DNA of 64,000 nucleotides. Origin: CAZXEU01 sp965207385. Its GTDB lineage: Bacteria; Bacteroidota; Rhodothermia; Rhodothermales; Bin80. The translations under genes and the position numbers were made by a program. The notes below the pieces were generated by a model, which saw only the letters and a program-made list of their open reading frames with translations, was not told the origin of the DNA and did no database searches. The DNA lies in the NCBI GenBank assembly GCA_965207385.1, contig CBDBLZ010000018.1, positions 162,370 to 226,369 of the forward strand, written 5' to 3'. Below are positions 9,175-18,360 of the stretch, piece after piece (position 1 is the stretch's first letter; the number at the start of each line of letters is the position of its first letter).

Positions 9175-10308
9175 TTAGATCAGTTGCAAAAGGTATCCGA
9201 GCACGGCTCCACCGAGCACCAGGATGGCCGCGTTCAGCCGGAAGCGAAATACGGCCAGCGCGGCCAGCGCGAAGATTGCGACCGGCTCCCAGCCGGCAAA
9301 GACGAACACACCCAGGCGCACGGTCACCACGGCCATCAGTGCCACGGCGCTCGCATTGATTGCATCCAGGAAGGATCCGGTGACGGGAGACCGGCGCAGC
9401 TTCGGAATAAGCGGATTCAGGATGGCTACGAACACGAAGGAGGGCAGAAAGATGGCGACCGTTGCCACGGCGGCACCTGATGCGCCGGCCAGCAGCACAC
9501 CAATAAACGTGGCCGTTGTCAGCACAGGCCCCGGCGTGAATTGCCCGATGGCCACGGCATCCAGCAGTTGCTGCTCGGTCAGCCAGCCGTAATCCTGCAC
9601 CAGGTCCCCCTCCAGAAATGCAATCAGCACGTAGCCGCTTCCGTAGAGCACGCTTCCTACCTTCAGAAAGAAAAGGCCAAGAGCCCAAAGGGATACCTGC
9701 TTAGTCGCCTGCAGTGGTGCAAAGAGTGCGGCCAGGCCGGCCGTGGCCAGGCCTGCCTCCATGTAGCGATGCCTGTAGCGGAGCCACAGTAGGCCCAGGA
9801 TGCCGCCGCCGGCCAGGGCCACCACTTCGCCCATTCCAAGCAGCAGTGCCGCCGACACGGCAAGGCCCACCGCGGCCAGGGAGACGCTCTTGATGGCCGT
9901 TTTTCCCAGCCGCCAGAGCGCCGCCAGGATAATGGCGATTACGGCGGGCTTTATGCCCAGCAGAAAGGGTTCTACGGCCGGTACCGTGCCGTAGGAAAGG
10001 TACAGCCAGCCGAGTGATCCCGTCATCAGGGCTGCCGGGAGTATGAAGCTGGCACCCGCTACGGCAAGGCCCGGGAACCCGGCCCGTTCGTAGCCGATAT
10101 GCATGGCCATCTCGGTCGAGTTGGGGCCCGGGATCAGGTTCGTGGCACCGACCAGGTCGAGGAAGTGCTCCCGGCCAAGCCAGCCGCGCCGCTGCACGAT
10201 GTCATCATCCATCATGGCGATGGTGGCGGCGGGTCCGCCAAATCCGATCACACCGAGCTTCAGAAAAACCCGGGCCAGCTCAGTAAGCCGTTCTGACCGA
10301 ATGGACAT
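9175..10308 (-). CDS. chrA: Chromate transporter, ChrA family
   Basis: The 377-residue membrane protein has the two-half layout of full-length CHR proteins. The first half contains GFGGPAATIAMM and a GPNSTEMAMHIGY motif near residue 60; the second repeats the pattern with YGSGYVLIAFLEGDLV and GQFTPGPVLTTATFIG. About ten hydrophobic segments span the inner membrane. The family exports chromate by proton-linked transport, although many members have untested substrates. The start codon is only 6 bases from that of the divergent DCC-family gene, so the promoters of both must lie inside or overlap the neighbouring coding sequence. No chrB-like regulator is present. Confidence 0.9.
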   Translation of the reverse strand: MSIRSERLTELARVFLKLGVIGFGGPAATIAMMDDDIVQRRGWLGREHFLDLVGATNLIPGPNSTEMAMHIGYERAGFPGLAVAGASFILPAALMTGSLGWLYLSYGTVPAVEPFLLGIKPAVIAIILAALWRLGKTAIKSVSLAAVGLAVSAALLLGMGEVVALAGGGILGLLWLRYRHRYMEAGLATAGLAALFAPLQATKQVSLWALGLFFLKVGSVLYGSGYVLIAFLEGDLVQDYGWLTEQQLLDAVAIGQFTPGPVLTTATFIGVLLAGASGAAVATVAIFLPSFVFVAILNPLIPKLRRSPVTGSFLDAINASAVALMAVVTVRLGVFVFAGWEPVAIFALAALAVFRFRLNAAILVLGGAVLGYLLQLI

Positions 10309-10314
10309 GCGACG

Positions 10315-10650
10315 ATGGAAGTAAGGATTCTGTATGACGGGGAATGCCCGCTGTGTCAGGGCGCCGTTCGCTGGATTAGCGAGCGTGACCGCACCGGTCG
10401 CATTCGCTTCGCGCCCCTGCAGGAAAATCCGGCATGCGGACTCGAAAGCATGGTTCTGCAGGAGCGAGGGCGCCAGTACCGGGAATCTTCGGCTGTACTG
10501 CGCGCGGCGGGATATCTGAAGGCACCGTGGTGTTTTCTGGCCGTCTTTCTGGTTGTCCCTCGGCCGCTACGGGATGCGTTGTACCGGTACGTGGCCCGGC
10601 GCCGCTTCGCTATCCGTCCGCGTCCTGGAGCAGCAGAAAATAGCGCTTGA
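10315..10650 (+). CDS. DCC-family thiol-disulfide-like protein (DUF393)
   Basis: The 111-residue product begins MEVRILYDGECPLCQGAVRW, in which the DxxCxxC motif near residues 8-14 defines the DCC (DUF393) family of thioredoxin-fold proteins. The motif RFAPLQ near residue 35 and a hydrophobic AVFLVVP segment also fit. Members are thought to act in thiol redox chemistry, but specific substrates are not established. The gene starts 6 bases from chrA on the opposite strand. Its last 41 bases overlap the 3' end of the convergent DUF4175-like gene, and both endings look normal for their families. Confidence 0.82.
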   Translation: MEVRILYDGECPLCQGAVRWISERDRTGRIRFAPLQENPACGLESMVLQERGRQYRESSAVLRAAGYLKAPWCFLAVFLVVPRPLRDALYRYVARRRFAIRPRPGAAENSA

Positions 10651-13600
10651 TCAGTTCTTCGTAGTCGGGCGCGTATCCACGCTCGAGTGCCTCCAGGAGA
10701 GCTCTTCGCAGCCGGGCTGCCTCTTCCGCCGGGTCAGCGCCCGGAGGACTCTCTCGCTCAATGTCCTGGCCGCGCTCACCTTCCCGCCGGCGTTCGCGGC
10801 CGCGCTCCTGCATGCTTCTGGAGGCATCCAGAAGGCGCGTCAAAATCTCCTGTTGGCGCTGTTGAGTGCGCTGGCTGATGCTGCCTCGCGCCATCTCCTG
10901 TATCGATTCCTCCATGGATTCCGCGATTCTCTCCAGGTCTCCAAGCAGCTGCTGGGCCAAGTCGCGGTCGCGATTCATTTCGCGCAGCTGGCGCTGCATC
11001 ATCTGCTGCTGCATGCCGAGCTGCCGCAGCCGTTCCTGGTAGTCCGCCACGAGGCGCTGGCCCTGGGCCTCGTTGAGCATCTGCTGGATTTGTTCGTTGA
11101 GCTGGGCCTGCTGGCGGGCCATCTGCTGCAACTGCTCAGTCATCTGTTCCATGGACATGCCGCTGGATGACGCGCTGGAGGCGGCATTCATGAGCTGCTC
11201 CAGGAGGTCGCTCAGCAGTATGGCAAGCTCGTTCAGCCGTGTCATCGAGATCTTCTGACTGGTCACTGCCTGCGTTCCGCGCTGTTCGACGAGTGCGGCA
11301 GTGGCATCGTCCATCGCCCCTAGAGATTCGCCTGCGAGGCGCTGCACCTGGCGTGTGAGCTGCGGGATTTCGCGGGCAAGGCTCTGCAGCGAATCGGCTA
11401 CGGTGGAAAGCCCCTCCGAGAGGGCCTGCTGGCGCCTCGCAAGCTCGCGCATGGCCGGACTGTCCGCTGGCACGTCAGCAAGCGCCAGCCGCACATCCTC
11501 CTGGTCGTGCGACAGCGTCAGGACATCACGCAGCACCCGGCGCAGGCCCGCACTGTTGATCTGTAACTGGCGGCCTTGCATGGATGACTGCATATTCTGC
11601 AGGTCTGCCTGGAGCGACTGCATCTGCTGCTGCATGTGCCGCTGGCCAGCGTTAGCCTGCTGCATCTGGCCCTGCTGCATCTGCTGCGCATTGGCCTGCA
11701 TCTGCTGCGGAAGCTCCTGCCCTTTGGTCTCGTTGTAGAGCTGCTGCATCTCTTGCTGCGGCGCACGCGAGAGCTCCTCCATGCGTTCGGCAATGTCGGC
11801 CAGGCTTGCCTCCAGTCCCAGCATGTCTTCGCGGGACTGCAGCTGCTCTTCGGCCAGCTCCTCGCGCTTCTGGTCGGCGTCGGCGTGTTCTGTTTCTTCG
11901 GCCAGCGACTCCTGTGTATTGGCAATGTCTTCCGACCGTCTGGCAGCCTCTTCCAGCTCCCGCTGCAACTGGAATCGCTTGAACAGCTCCAGGGCGCGCT
12001 CAAGGCGCTGGCGGAACATCTCTTCGCTGAATTCGAAGCCTTCCATGGCTTCCTGCATCTGGCGAGGGTCCATCTGCTCCAGTGCCTGCTGAAGTGCCTC
12101 GAGTGCCTCCATCAGCTCCGGGGAGTGGATCTCCTCGACAACCCGCTGGACCTCGCGAAAGAGCTCCACCGTTTCCTCGCTGACCAGTTCGTGGTCCTCC
12201 ATCTGCCCGGCCGCAGCTTCAAGCCTGTCGCCAAGCTCCTCCAGCCTCTCTTCGAGGCGCCGCTGCTCCTGCTGCAAGTTTTCCAGCTGCCTTGCATCCT
12301 CCCAGTCGCTCTGGGGGTCGCGTCGCAGCTCATCTCGCAGCTCCTCGAATCGCTCGCGGATTTCTTCCGTCTCCCTCAGCAGGGACTCCATCTCCGATTC
12401 GGCCTCCGTCTGCGTTTCGTCTAGCGCCGCGTAGCGTTCGGCGAGCGAAGGCAGGCTGAGCAGCCGAGTGCCGCTCCTGGCACTCTTGAAACCGCTTACT
12501 GCATCGTTGTCAAATACTTCGGCATAGAATTCGATGGCGTCACCCGGCACGATGTCCAGCCCCGTGGACTGCGCGAGGTCCCAGTCCAGCATCATGAGCT
12601 GGTCAAGCTCGGGTGCCGGCACAAGGTCCACGGCCACGAACTCTGCCATGATGTCGCTGAACCGGCTCTCGGCCAGCCGCCAGCGCAGCTTCAGGCCGGA
12701 GAAGCCGAAATCGTCGTTTAGCCGAAGGCGAAGCGGCGCAATGAGCGAAGGATCCAGATTGGCATCGGAGGCCGGATGCACGATTTCCACGGCCGGATAC
12801 AGGTCCGGAATCACATCCAGACTATAGGGAATGGGGTCGGCGTTCCGGACGCCGTCCGTGTTCTCAAGGATGATGTGATAGGTCTCGGGCATTCGCAAGG
12901 TAAACGTGCCGGCTAGCGGATCGCCCGGCTGCAGCGCCACGGAGTCGGACTCGGAGAACCTGAGGTATGCCACGGCCACTTCCTCTGCGCCGGTCTGCAC
13001 AAGTACGGAAACCTGCGTGCCGGCTAGCGCCGTCACGTCGCCGGAATTGGGCGGGAGCTGCTGCGAAGGCAGCTTGGCGTAGGCCGGCGGACGCAGCTCA
13101 ACCCGGAGGCCGCGGACGACGGGCCGCTCAGTAACCTCGATGTCGTACCACGGCGAGTGCACCGGTCCCGCTTCAAACATGTACCGAAAAGCGTTTCTGA
13201 CGGACGGGATGTCGTGCATGAATGTGCTGCCTTCAAGAAGATGGAGCGGCACGGATTCTGCATTGACTTCTCCGCTGCGGTGCATGTACAGCGTAGCCGT
13301 CTCGGCAAACGATGTGCCCGACAGGCGTGCGCTAAGCCGCAGCGGCTCGCCACGGATCACGCGGCCGAAGCCGGGCTCCACGCTGAGTGCAAATGGAGCG
13401 GGGGGGACGTAGTGCGTGCCCGGAGACATAAGGCGGAGGGAGGCGCCCGTGAATGCCGACGGTGCCGCAACGGCAAAGAGCAAAAGGCCGGCCAGCGGAA
13501 TGACGGCCCAGCGGAGGGCCTTCCTGGCCGGGGAAAAGTCGGCGCTGCGCTCAAACCTTATCGGCATCACCTGCTCTGCCAGCATGCGAACGGCCCCGTC

Positions 13601-13996
13601 TACCAGCGGCGGGGGCGCAAGACTCACTCGCCCTTCGGACAAGTCGAGCATATTGGAAAGCCGATCCGAGATCTCCGGAAAGTCCTGTCCGACAGCGCGG
13701 GCCACTTGCGTGTCCGGGATGCCGGGCAAGAGCCCCGCCAGGCGCAGCAGAAGCATGCCCAGATGCACCGTGCAGACCAGGGCAAGCGGTACCACGATGC
13801 CGAAGACAAGTATCATCCGGGCCGTGGAAGACGTCCAGAAGCCTGCCTCTATGCCTACAAGGAGGAGCGCCGCGGCGGCAAGTGCGCCGACGTAGAGGGC
13901 CAGGAGGCGCAGCCACCTGGCCAGCGTCATGCGGCGGGCGGTCGCGCGAAGCCGCGCCCGCAAGGCGCTCAATAGCGCCAGTGTCTGATCACTCAT
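10610..13996 (-). CDS. Very large DUF4175-like membrane and coiled-coil protein
   Basis: The product has about 1,128 residues from the ATG at 13996; a start 14 codons earlier is possible. Two hydrophobic helices lie near residues 30-82 and a third near 165-190. A beta-rich middle region follows (for example PPAYAKLPSQQLPP). From about residue 480 onward the chain becomes a long, charged, helical rod rich in Glu, Arg and Gln. One part is extremely rich in Gln and Met (QQMQANAQQMQQGQMQQANA). This layout fits DUF4175-type proteins of Bacteroidota and related phyla, whose function is unknown. An inner-membrane anchor with a long periplasmic coiled coil is the simplest reading. It stands alone, divergent from glgC. 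Confidence 0.65.
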   Translation of the reverse strand: MSDQTLALLSALRARLRATARRMTLARWLRLLALYVGALAAAALLLVGIEAGFWTSSTARMILVFGIVVPLALVCTVHLGMLLLRLAGLLPGIPDTQVARAVGQDFPEISDRLSNMLDLSEGRVSLAPPPLVDGAVRMLAEQVMPIRFERSADFSPARKALRWAVIPLAGLLLFAVAAPSAFTGASLRLMSPGTHYVPPAPFALSVEPGFGRVIRGEPLRLSARLSGTSFAETATLYMHRSGEVNAESVPLHLLEGSTFMHDIPSVRNAFRYMFEAGPVHSPWYDIEVTERPVVRGLRVELRPPAYAKLPSQQLPPNSGDVTALAGTQVSVLVQTGAEEVAVAYLRFSESDSVALQPGDPLAGTFTLRMPETYHIILENTDGVRNADPIPYSLDVIPDLYPAVEIVHPASDANLDPSLIAPLRLRLNDDFGFSGLKLRWRLAESRFSDIMAEFVAVDLVPAPELDQLMMLDWDLAQSTGLDIVPGDAIEFYAEVFDNDAVSGFKSARSGTRLLSLPSLAERYAALDETQTEAESEMESLLRETEEIRERFEELRDELRRDPQSDWEDARQLENLQQEQRRLEERLEELGDRLEAAAGQMEDHELVSEETVELFREVQRVVEEIHSPELMEALEALQQALEQMDPRQMQEAMEGFEFSEEMFRQRLERALELFKRFQLQRELEEAARRSEDIANTQESLAEETEHADADQKREELAEEQLQSREDMLGLEASLADIAERMEELSRAPQQEMQQLYNETKGQELPQQMQANAQQMQQGQMQQANAGQRHMQQQMQSLQADLQNMQSSMQGRQLQINSAGLRRVLRDVLTLSHDQEDVRLALADVPADSPAMRELARRQQALSEGLSTVADSLQSLAREIPQLTRQVQRLAGESLGAMDDATAALVEQRGTQAVTSQKISMTRLNELAILLSDLLEQLMNAASSASSSGMSMEQMTEQLQQMARQQAQLNEQIQQMLNEAQGQRLVADYQERLRQLGMQQQMMQRQLREMNRDRDLAQQLLGDLERIAESMEESIQEMARGSISQRTQQRQQEILTRLLDASRSMQERGRERRREGERGQDIERESPPGADPAEEAARLRRALLEALERGYAPDYEELIKRYFLLLQDADG

Positions 13997-14141
13997 GCTC
14001 CATAGGGGAAGGCCAAACCGTGTACCGGACCCCGCCAACCGTGTTTCGAATCACGCGAAGCTTGGCAGATTGGCAAAAGACCGTGTTCGGCTGGTGCGTA
14101 TCTTGGGCCGCAACCGTAAGGCATTGAGGACCAGGGCTGGC

Positions 14142-15404
14142 ATGGACCACGCTATTGCATTGATTCTGGGCGGAGGCGCCGGCACGCGGCTGTTTCCGCT
14201 CACGCAGCGTCGGGCGAAGCCCGCTGTTCCGCTGGCCGGCAAGTATCGGCTGATAGACGTACCCGTATCGAACTGCATCAACTCGGAGATTCACAAGATA
14301 TTCGTGTTGACGCAATTCAACTCGGCGAGTCTGAATCGCCACGTTGCGCACACGTATGACCTGGACCGCTTCAGGGACGGCTTCGTGACGGTGATGGCCG
14401 CCGAGCAGACACGGGCTTCGCTTGCGTGGTTTCAGGGCACGGCCGACGCGGTGCGCCAGTGCATTCCGCACTACACCGTGTACCAGCACGACCATGTGCT
14501 GATTCTCTCCGGGGATCAGCTGTATTCCATGGACTACCGCAAGCTTGTGGCGCATCACGAGGAGTGCGACGCCGACATCACCATTGCCGCAATACCGGTA
14601 CCGGCCGCCGAGGCGAGGCAGTTTGGCATCCTGAAAATGGATGCGCAACACCGCATAACGGAGTTTCACGAGAAGCCGCAGGATCTGGCCGGCAAGGACA
14701 GTCCGGTGTCCGAGTCGATGCGGCGGCAGGGCCGTACGTTCCTGGCTTCCATGGGCATTTATGTATTCAGCAGTGAGGTGCTAAGCGAAGTCCTGGATGG
14801 CCGGCCGCACGATCACGACTTCGGAAAGCAGATCATTCCGAATGCCATAGAGGACCTTCGCGTCGTAGCGTACCCGTTTGACGGATTCTGGAACGACATC
14901 GGTACCATCCGCTCGTTTTATGAAGCCAATCTGCTCCTGGCGGGCCGCAGCCCGCACTACAGCATCTACGATAGTGACATGCCGCTGTATACGAATGCGA
15001 GGATGCTGCCGCCTGCGAGGCTCCATGCAGCGGATGTGGCTGATTCCCTCGTGTCGGAGGGCTCCATTCTTGAGCGCTGCAGCGTTTCCGAGTCCATCAT
15101 TGGAATTCGATCCTACGTGGGCAAAGACACGACCATTGAGCGTTCGATAATCATGGGGTCGGATTACTTCCCCTGGCTCCCGCGAGAAGCTCGTGATCTC
15201 GTGGAGGGAGCTGCGAGCCCCGGAATCGGCGCCGGGTGTACCATCTCGGGCGCGATCATTGACAAGAACGTGGGAATCGGTGATGATTGCATCATAAAGA
15301 ACGTCGAAGGCCTGCAGGATCACGACGGCGAAAACTATTACATCCGGGACGGCATAGTTGTCATTCCCAAGAATGCGGGAATCCCTCCCGGAACGATCAT
15401 CTGA
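14142..15404 (+). CDS. glgC: Glucose-1-phosphate adenylyltransferase
   Basis: GlgC makes ADP-glucose from ATP and glucose-1-phosphate, the committed step of glycogen synthesis. The 420-residue product starts at the ATG giving MDHAIALILGGGAGTRLFPL; the open frame extends 49 codons further upstream but without family sequence. The nucleotide-binding GGGAGTRLFPLTQRRAKPAV, then SNCINS, FVLTQFNSASLNRH and FEKP-like HEKP motifs are present, and a left-handed beta-helix of hexapeptides forms the C-terminus. LTQFNSASLNRH is characteristic of the cyanobacterial and plant branch rather than the enterobacterial one. No other glycogen gene is next to it. The 145-base gap to the divergent DUF4175-like gene probably holds both promoters. 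Confidence 0.95.
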   Translation: MDHAIALILGGGAGTRLFPLTQRRAKPAVPLAGKYRLIDVPVSNCINSEIHKIFVLTQFNSASLNRHVAHTYDLDRFRDGFVTVMAAEQTRASLAWFQGTADAVRQCIPHYTVYQHDHVLILSGDQLYSMDYRKLVAHHEECDADITIAAIPVPAAEARQFGILKMDAQHRITEFHEKPQDLAGKDSPVSESMRRQGRTFLASMGIYVFSSEVLSEVLDGRPHDHDFGKQIIPNAIEDLRVVAYPFDGFWNDIGTIRSFYEANLLLAGRSPHYSIYDSDMPLYTNARMLPPARLHAADVADSLVSEGSILERCSVSESIIGIRSYVGKDTTIERSIIMGSDYFPWLPREARDLVEGAASPGIGAGCTISGAIIDKNVGIGDDCIIKNVEGLQDHDGENYYIRDGIVVIPKNAGIPPGTII

Positions 15405-15442
15405 GGGGTTCGGGCGTTGCAGCCGCAAACCCCTCTGCTATT

Positions 15443-15997
15443 ATGCGACCCGTCATTCCGGTTATTGTCTGCATGGTGGGGCTGGCCGGTTGCCGGATGT
15501 ACGGTGCCGGCGATAGTGCGGACCTCGTACAGGCGCGGCTGCAGGCATCGGAGCAGCGCCTGGGGGCAGAGCTGGCCGAAAGGCAGGATGATACGGAAGC
15601 ACTGGCCCGTGCTGCCGAGTTGCATCCGACTCTTGTGCCGCTGGCGGAGCGCTTCGCAGCCGTGGTGTCTGAGCATGGCAGGCTGGCGGCGGAGCACGCC
15701 GAGCTTGTTGCCAGTTTGCCGCAGCAGAATAACCTGCTGTTTGCCTGGGTGGGACCGGACCGGTACCGCGCGCTGCACAATGCGTACGGCGCCGTGACAG
15801 CGGACCGCCAGTTGCTCAGTGACAAGTATCAGGATGTGCTGCTTGACCTGGAGGAGGCCCTGGGTGATCTGACCGTCCCCCGTTCAGCAACCCTTGCCCG
15901 TTACGGAGTTGCTCCTCCGTTTTACGCGCGCCTGAGCTCTACTGCGCCAAGTCTTGAGAAGGTACTGGCCATCGTGGCGCCGGCGCCGGAGCAGTAG
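15443..15997 (+). CDS. Coiled-coil lipoprotein of unknown function
   Basis: The chosen ATG gives MRPVIPVIVCMVGLAGC, a signal peptide with a lipobox (LAGC), so the mature protein of about 167 residues is probably lipid-anchored. An Ala/Glu/Leu-rich helical segment (residues 30-110) should form a coiled coil. No enzymatic motif is seen and I do not recognise a family. It starts 38 bases after glgC and its stop directly abuts the start of the TonB-dependent receptor gene. Co-transcription with that receptor is likely, which suggests an outer-membrane location. Confidence 0.65.
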   Translation: MRPVIPVIVCMVGLAGCRMYGAGDSADLVQARLQASEQRLGAELAERQDDTEALARAAELHPTLVPLAERFAAVVSEHGRLAAEHAELVASLPQQNNLLFAWVGPDRYRALHNAYGAVTADRQLLSDKYQDVLLDLEEALGDLTVPRSATLARYGVAPPFYARLSSTAPSLEKVLAIVAPAPEQ

Positions 15998-18043
15998 ATG
16001 CTGCAGGGTTACCGGGCACGTATGGCTTTCAAGGCTTCGTTTGCGCTGTATGTGCTGACGCTATCCGGGCTGGGGCAGGCTGCCGGCCAGGTCGTGCCCG
16101 CTGATACGATCCTGCGCCACCATATCCCCGGTGAGATCGTTGTAAGGGGTCAGGGCGAGCCTGCAGAAAGGCGCACAGCCAACACCATGCAGCGTGTACC
16201 GCTCGCGGCCATTGCCGGAGCTGATGCTCCCGCCATTGAAGGTGCCTTGCGCCGAATTGCGGGCCTTCATCTTCAGACCAATTCCCGGGGCGAGACCCTG
16301 GCATACCTTCGCGGCGCAGGAGAGCGTCAGATGGCCGTGTTTTTTGACGGCGCGCTGCTCAACGTTCCCTGGGATAACCGCGTTGATCTGGGTCTGGTGC
16401 CGTCAGACGTGGTTGGCGAGATCATCGTTGCAAAGGGAGTTCCGTCTGTGCTCTACGGTACAAACGTTTTGGGAGGCGCGCTGAACATGATCTCCCATGA
16501 CCTGACCCACCCGGGTCGCTATACGCACTTTACCGCCGGTGGGGGATCCATGGGCGTGCGACGCGCGAGCCTGGCCCACCTCGGCCGGCACAACAGGGTT
16601 AGCTATGCCTTTTCGGGCGGCGTGGCGAGTCGCGACGCGTTTGCGGTGTCCCGGCGCGCCGACTTGCCCTTCGGCCAGGACGAAACAAGGCGGCGTACCA
16701 ACACGGACCGGGAATCCGTCAACCTGTTCGGACGCATCACGTACGGCACCGAGGAAGGGGCCCGCTTCGGACTGTCGATCTTGAGCGTGGACGGAAAAAA
16801 GGGCGTCGCCCCCGAGGGCCACGTAGATTCGCGCCACGTACCGGTGCGGTACTGGCGCTATCCAGACTGGTCTACGTCCATGGCCATTGCCACGGCCAGT
16901 CTACCAATGCAGCGCGCTCTGTTTCGTGGAACGTTCTGGGGAAGCACGTTTGACCAGACGATTGAACAGTACGACGGAGCCAGCTATTCTAGGCGTCAGG
17001 CGCAGCAGGAAGATGAGGATATTACGGTGGGCACGCGCCTTACGCTGGAGGCCGACGCAGGTCCGGGGCAGCTGGGCCTGGCCGTGAATGCGCTCACGAG
17101 CCGCCACCAGCAAACAGACTCCGATTCCAGTCCGCAAGCGCTGGATGTCCTGCAGACTTTTCGGCAACATGTCTGGAGCACGGGTGCCGAGTACACCCTT
17201 CCCGGAGTCACACGCCTGATTCTGGGCGCGAGCATTGATGGAATAGCCACTCCGGAGACCGGAAACAAGCCTCCTCGGCGAGCGCAAATGGACTACGGCC
17301 TTAACGCAGGGTTTGTCTATTCACCCGCCGACGCATGGACAATTCGCGCGGCGGGAGGCAGAAAGGTCCGCTTTCCGACCATGCGGGAGCTGTTCGGCGA
17401 TGCGCTCGGCAGATTCCTGGTAAACGAAAAGCTGCGCGCCGAATCCTCTCTCACGTCCGAGATAGCCATCGCCATGGACCGGGCCCGGGTTCGCGCCGGG
17501 GCAATAGTCTTCTACCAGCGGACCTTTGACACCATTGACCAGCGCATGGTTGTAGTCAAGGGCGAAGACGTGCCTCGGCGTCAGCGCGTCAATCTTGATG
17601 GCAGTCGGGTAACGGGTATCGAGCTGGAGCTGGTCTCGCGCGTAGTGTACGGCCTGGGTATTGAGGGCCATCTGGATCTTGAGGGCAATCTGACCTGGAT
17701 GAGGCCCAGGGCCCTGCTTCCGGACAGGCAGGAGCCGCTGGTGGAAAAGCCCGGAATCCTGGGGTTGGCCACGGCGACGTACAGGCATCCCGGCGGCTTC
17801 TCCGCCGTCTTTGAAGGCGTGTACACGGGACAAGCCCACGGGCTGGCGCCGGATAACGAACTGGTGCCGCTGGCTTCCTCGCTGGTTCTCAATACGCGGA
17901 TAGCCATGCTGCTGCTCTCCGGACGGTGGGGAGTTCAATTCTACGGCCGCCTCAACAACGTGACCGATGAAGTGGTTTTGCCGCAACTGGGTCTGCCGGG
18001 GCCGGGCCGCGAGGCCGTCGTAGGCATCGATATCACCTTCTGA
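15998..18043 (+). CDS. TonB-dependent outer-membrane receptor
   Basis: The 681-residue product has a signal peptide (cleavage near AAGQ), then a plug domain with YLRGAGERQMAVFFDG, the motif VPSVLYGTNVLGGALNM, and a long beta-barrel ending in an aromatic residue (VVGIDITF). This is the architecture of energised outer-membrane importers of siderophores, cobalamin, sugars or other large ligands; the ligand cannot be read from the sequence. There is no carboxypeptidase-like N-terminal domain, unlike the two receptors at 23.7 and 28.9 kb. A GGAG lies six bases before the first ATG; a second ATG eight codons later gives a tighter signal peptide. The stop abuts the end of the convergent gene with no gap. 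Confidence 0.88.
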   Translation: MLQGYRARMAFKASFALYVLTLSGLGQAAGQVVPADTILRHHIPGEIVVRGQGEPAERRTANTMQRVPLAAIAGADAPAIEGALRRIAGLHLQTNSRGETLAYLRGAGERQMAVFFDGALLNVPWDNRVDLGLVPSDVVGEIIVAKGVPSVLYGTNVLGGALNMISHDLTHPGRYTHFTAGGGSMGVRRASLAHLGRHNRVSYAFSGGVASRDAFAVSRRADLPFGQDETRRRTNTDRESVNLFGRITYGTEEGARFGLSILSVDGKKGVAPEGHVDSRHVPVRYWRYPDWSTSMAIATASLPMQRALFRGTFWGSTFDQTIEQYDGASYSRRQAQQEDEDITVGTRLTLEADAGPGQLGLAVNALTSRHQQTDSDSSPQALDVLQTFRQHVWSTGAEYTLPGVTRLILGASIDGIATPETGNKPPRRAQMDYGLNAGFVYSPADAWTIRAAGGRKVRFPTMRELFGDALGRFLVNEKLRAESSLTSEIAIAMDRARVRAGAIVFYQRTFDTIDQRMVVVKGEDVPRRQRVNLDGSRVTGIELELVSRVVYGLGIEGHLDLEGNLTWMRPRALLPDRQEPLVEKPGILGLATATYRHPGGFSAVFEGVYTGQAHGLAPDNELVPLASSLVLNTRIAMLLLSGRWGVQFYGRLNNVTDEVVLPQLGLPGPGREAVVGIDITF

Positions 18044-18346
18044 TCAGCGATCCGTCCCGCAATCCACGACCACACTGCTGTGTGCGACGGCGGGCGCCGC
18101 AAAGAAGGCCGATGCAGTCTGCCAGGTTTCCTGGAAGAAGCTGCTTTCGCGGTAGCGTTCCAGTGCTTCGGCAGAATGCCAGTGGCTGTACGACGTGAAA
18201 ATGTTGGGGAAGCGTTCGTCCTGCCAAAGCTCCAGGTAACCACAACCCGGAAAGGCCCTGATCCCGGCACTCACCTCCTTGAACACTTCCAGGAAGGCAG
18301 GGACGGCTTCCGGGCGCAGCGTCATGCGAACGGTACGAATGAGCAT
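18044..18346 (-). CDS. Antibiotic-biosynthesis-monooxygenase-fold (ABM) protein
   Basis: The 100-residue product begins MLIRTVRMTLRPEAVPAFLE and contains FPGCGYLELWQDE and YSHWHSAEALERYRES, the usual signature of dimeric alpha/beta-barrel ABM-domain proteins. Members oxidise quinones, degrade heme or have no known substrate, so only the fold can be assigned. The frame extends far upstream, but family similarity begins at this ATG. It lies 14 bases downstream of pyrF on the same strand, so it may be the second gene of a pyrF operon. Confidence 0.72.
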   Translation of the reverse strand: MLIRTVRMTLRPEAVPAFLEVFKEVSAGIRAFPGCGYLELWQDERFPNIFTSYSHWHSAEALERYRESSFFQETWQTASAFFAAPAVAHSSVVVDCGTDR

Positions 18347-18360
18347 CGTCCTGGTAGAGC

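Noticed and set aside
11636..12424. A 262-codon plus-strand frame inside the DUF4175-like gene
   Set aside because: It is Leu/His-rich because it reads the reverse of Gln/Glu codons; it is a shadow frame.
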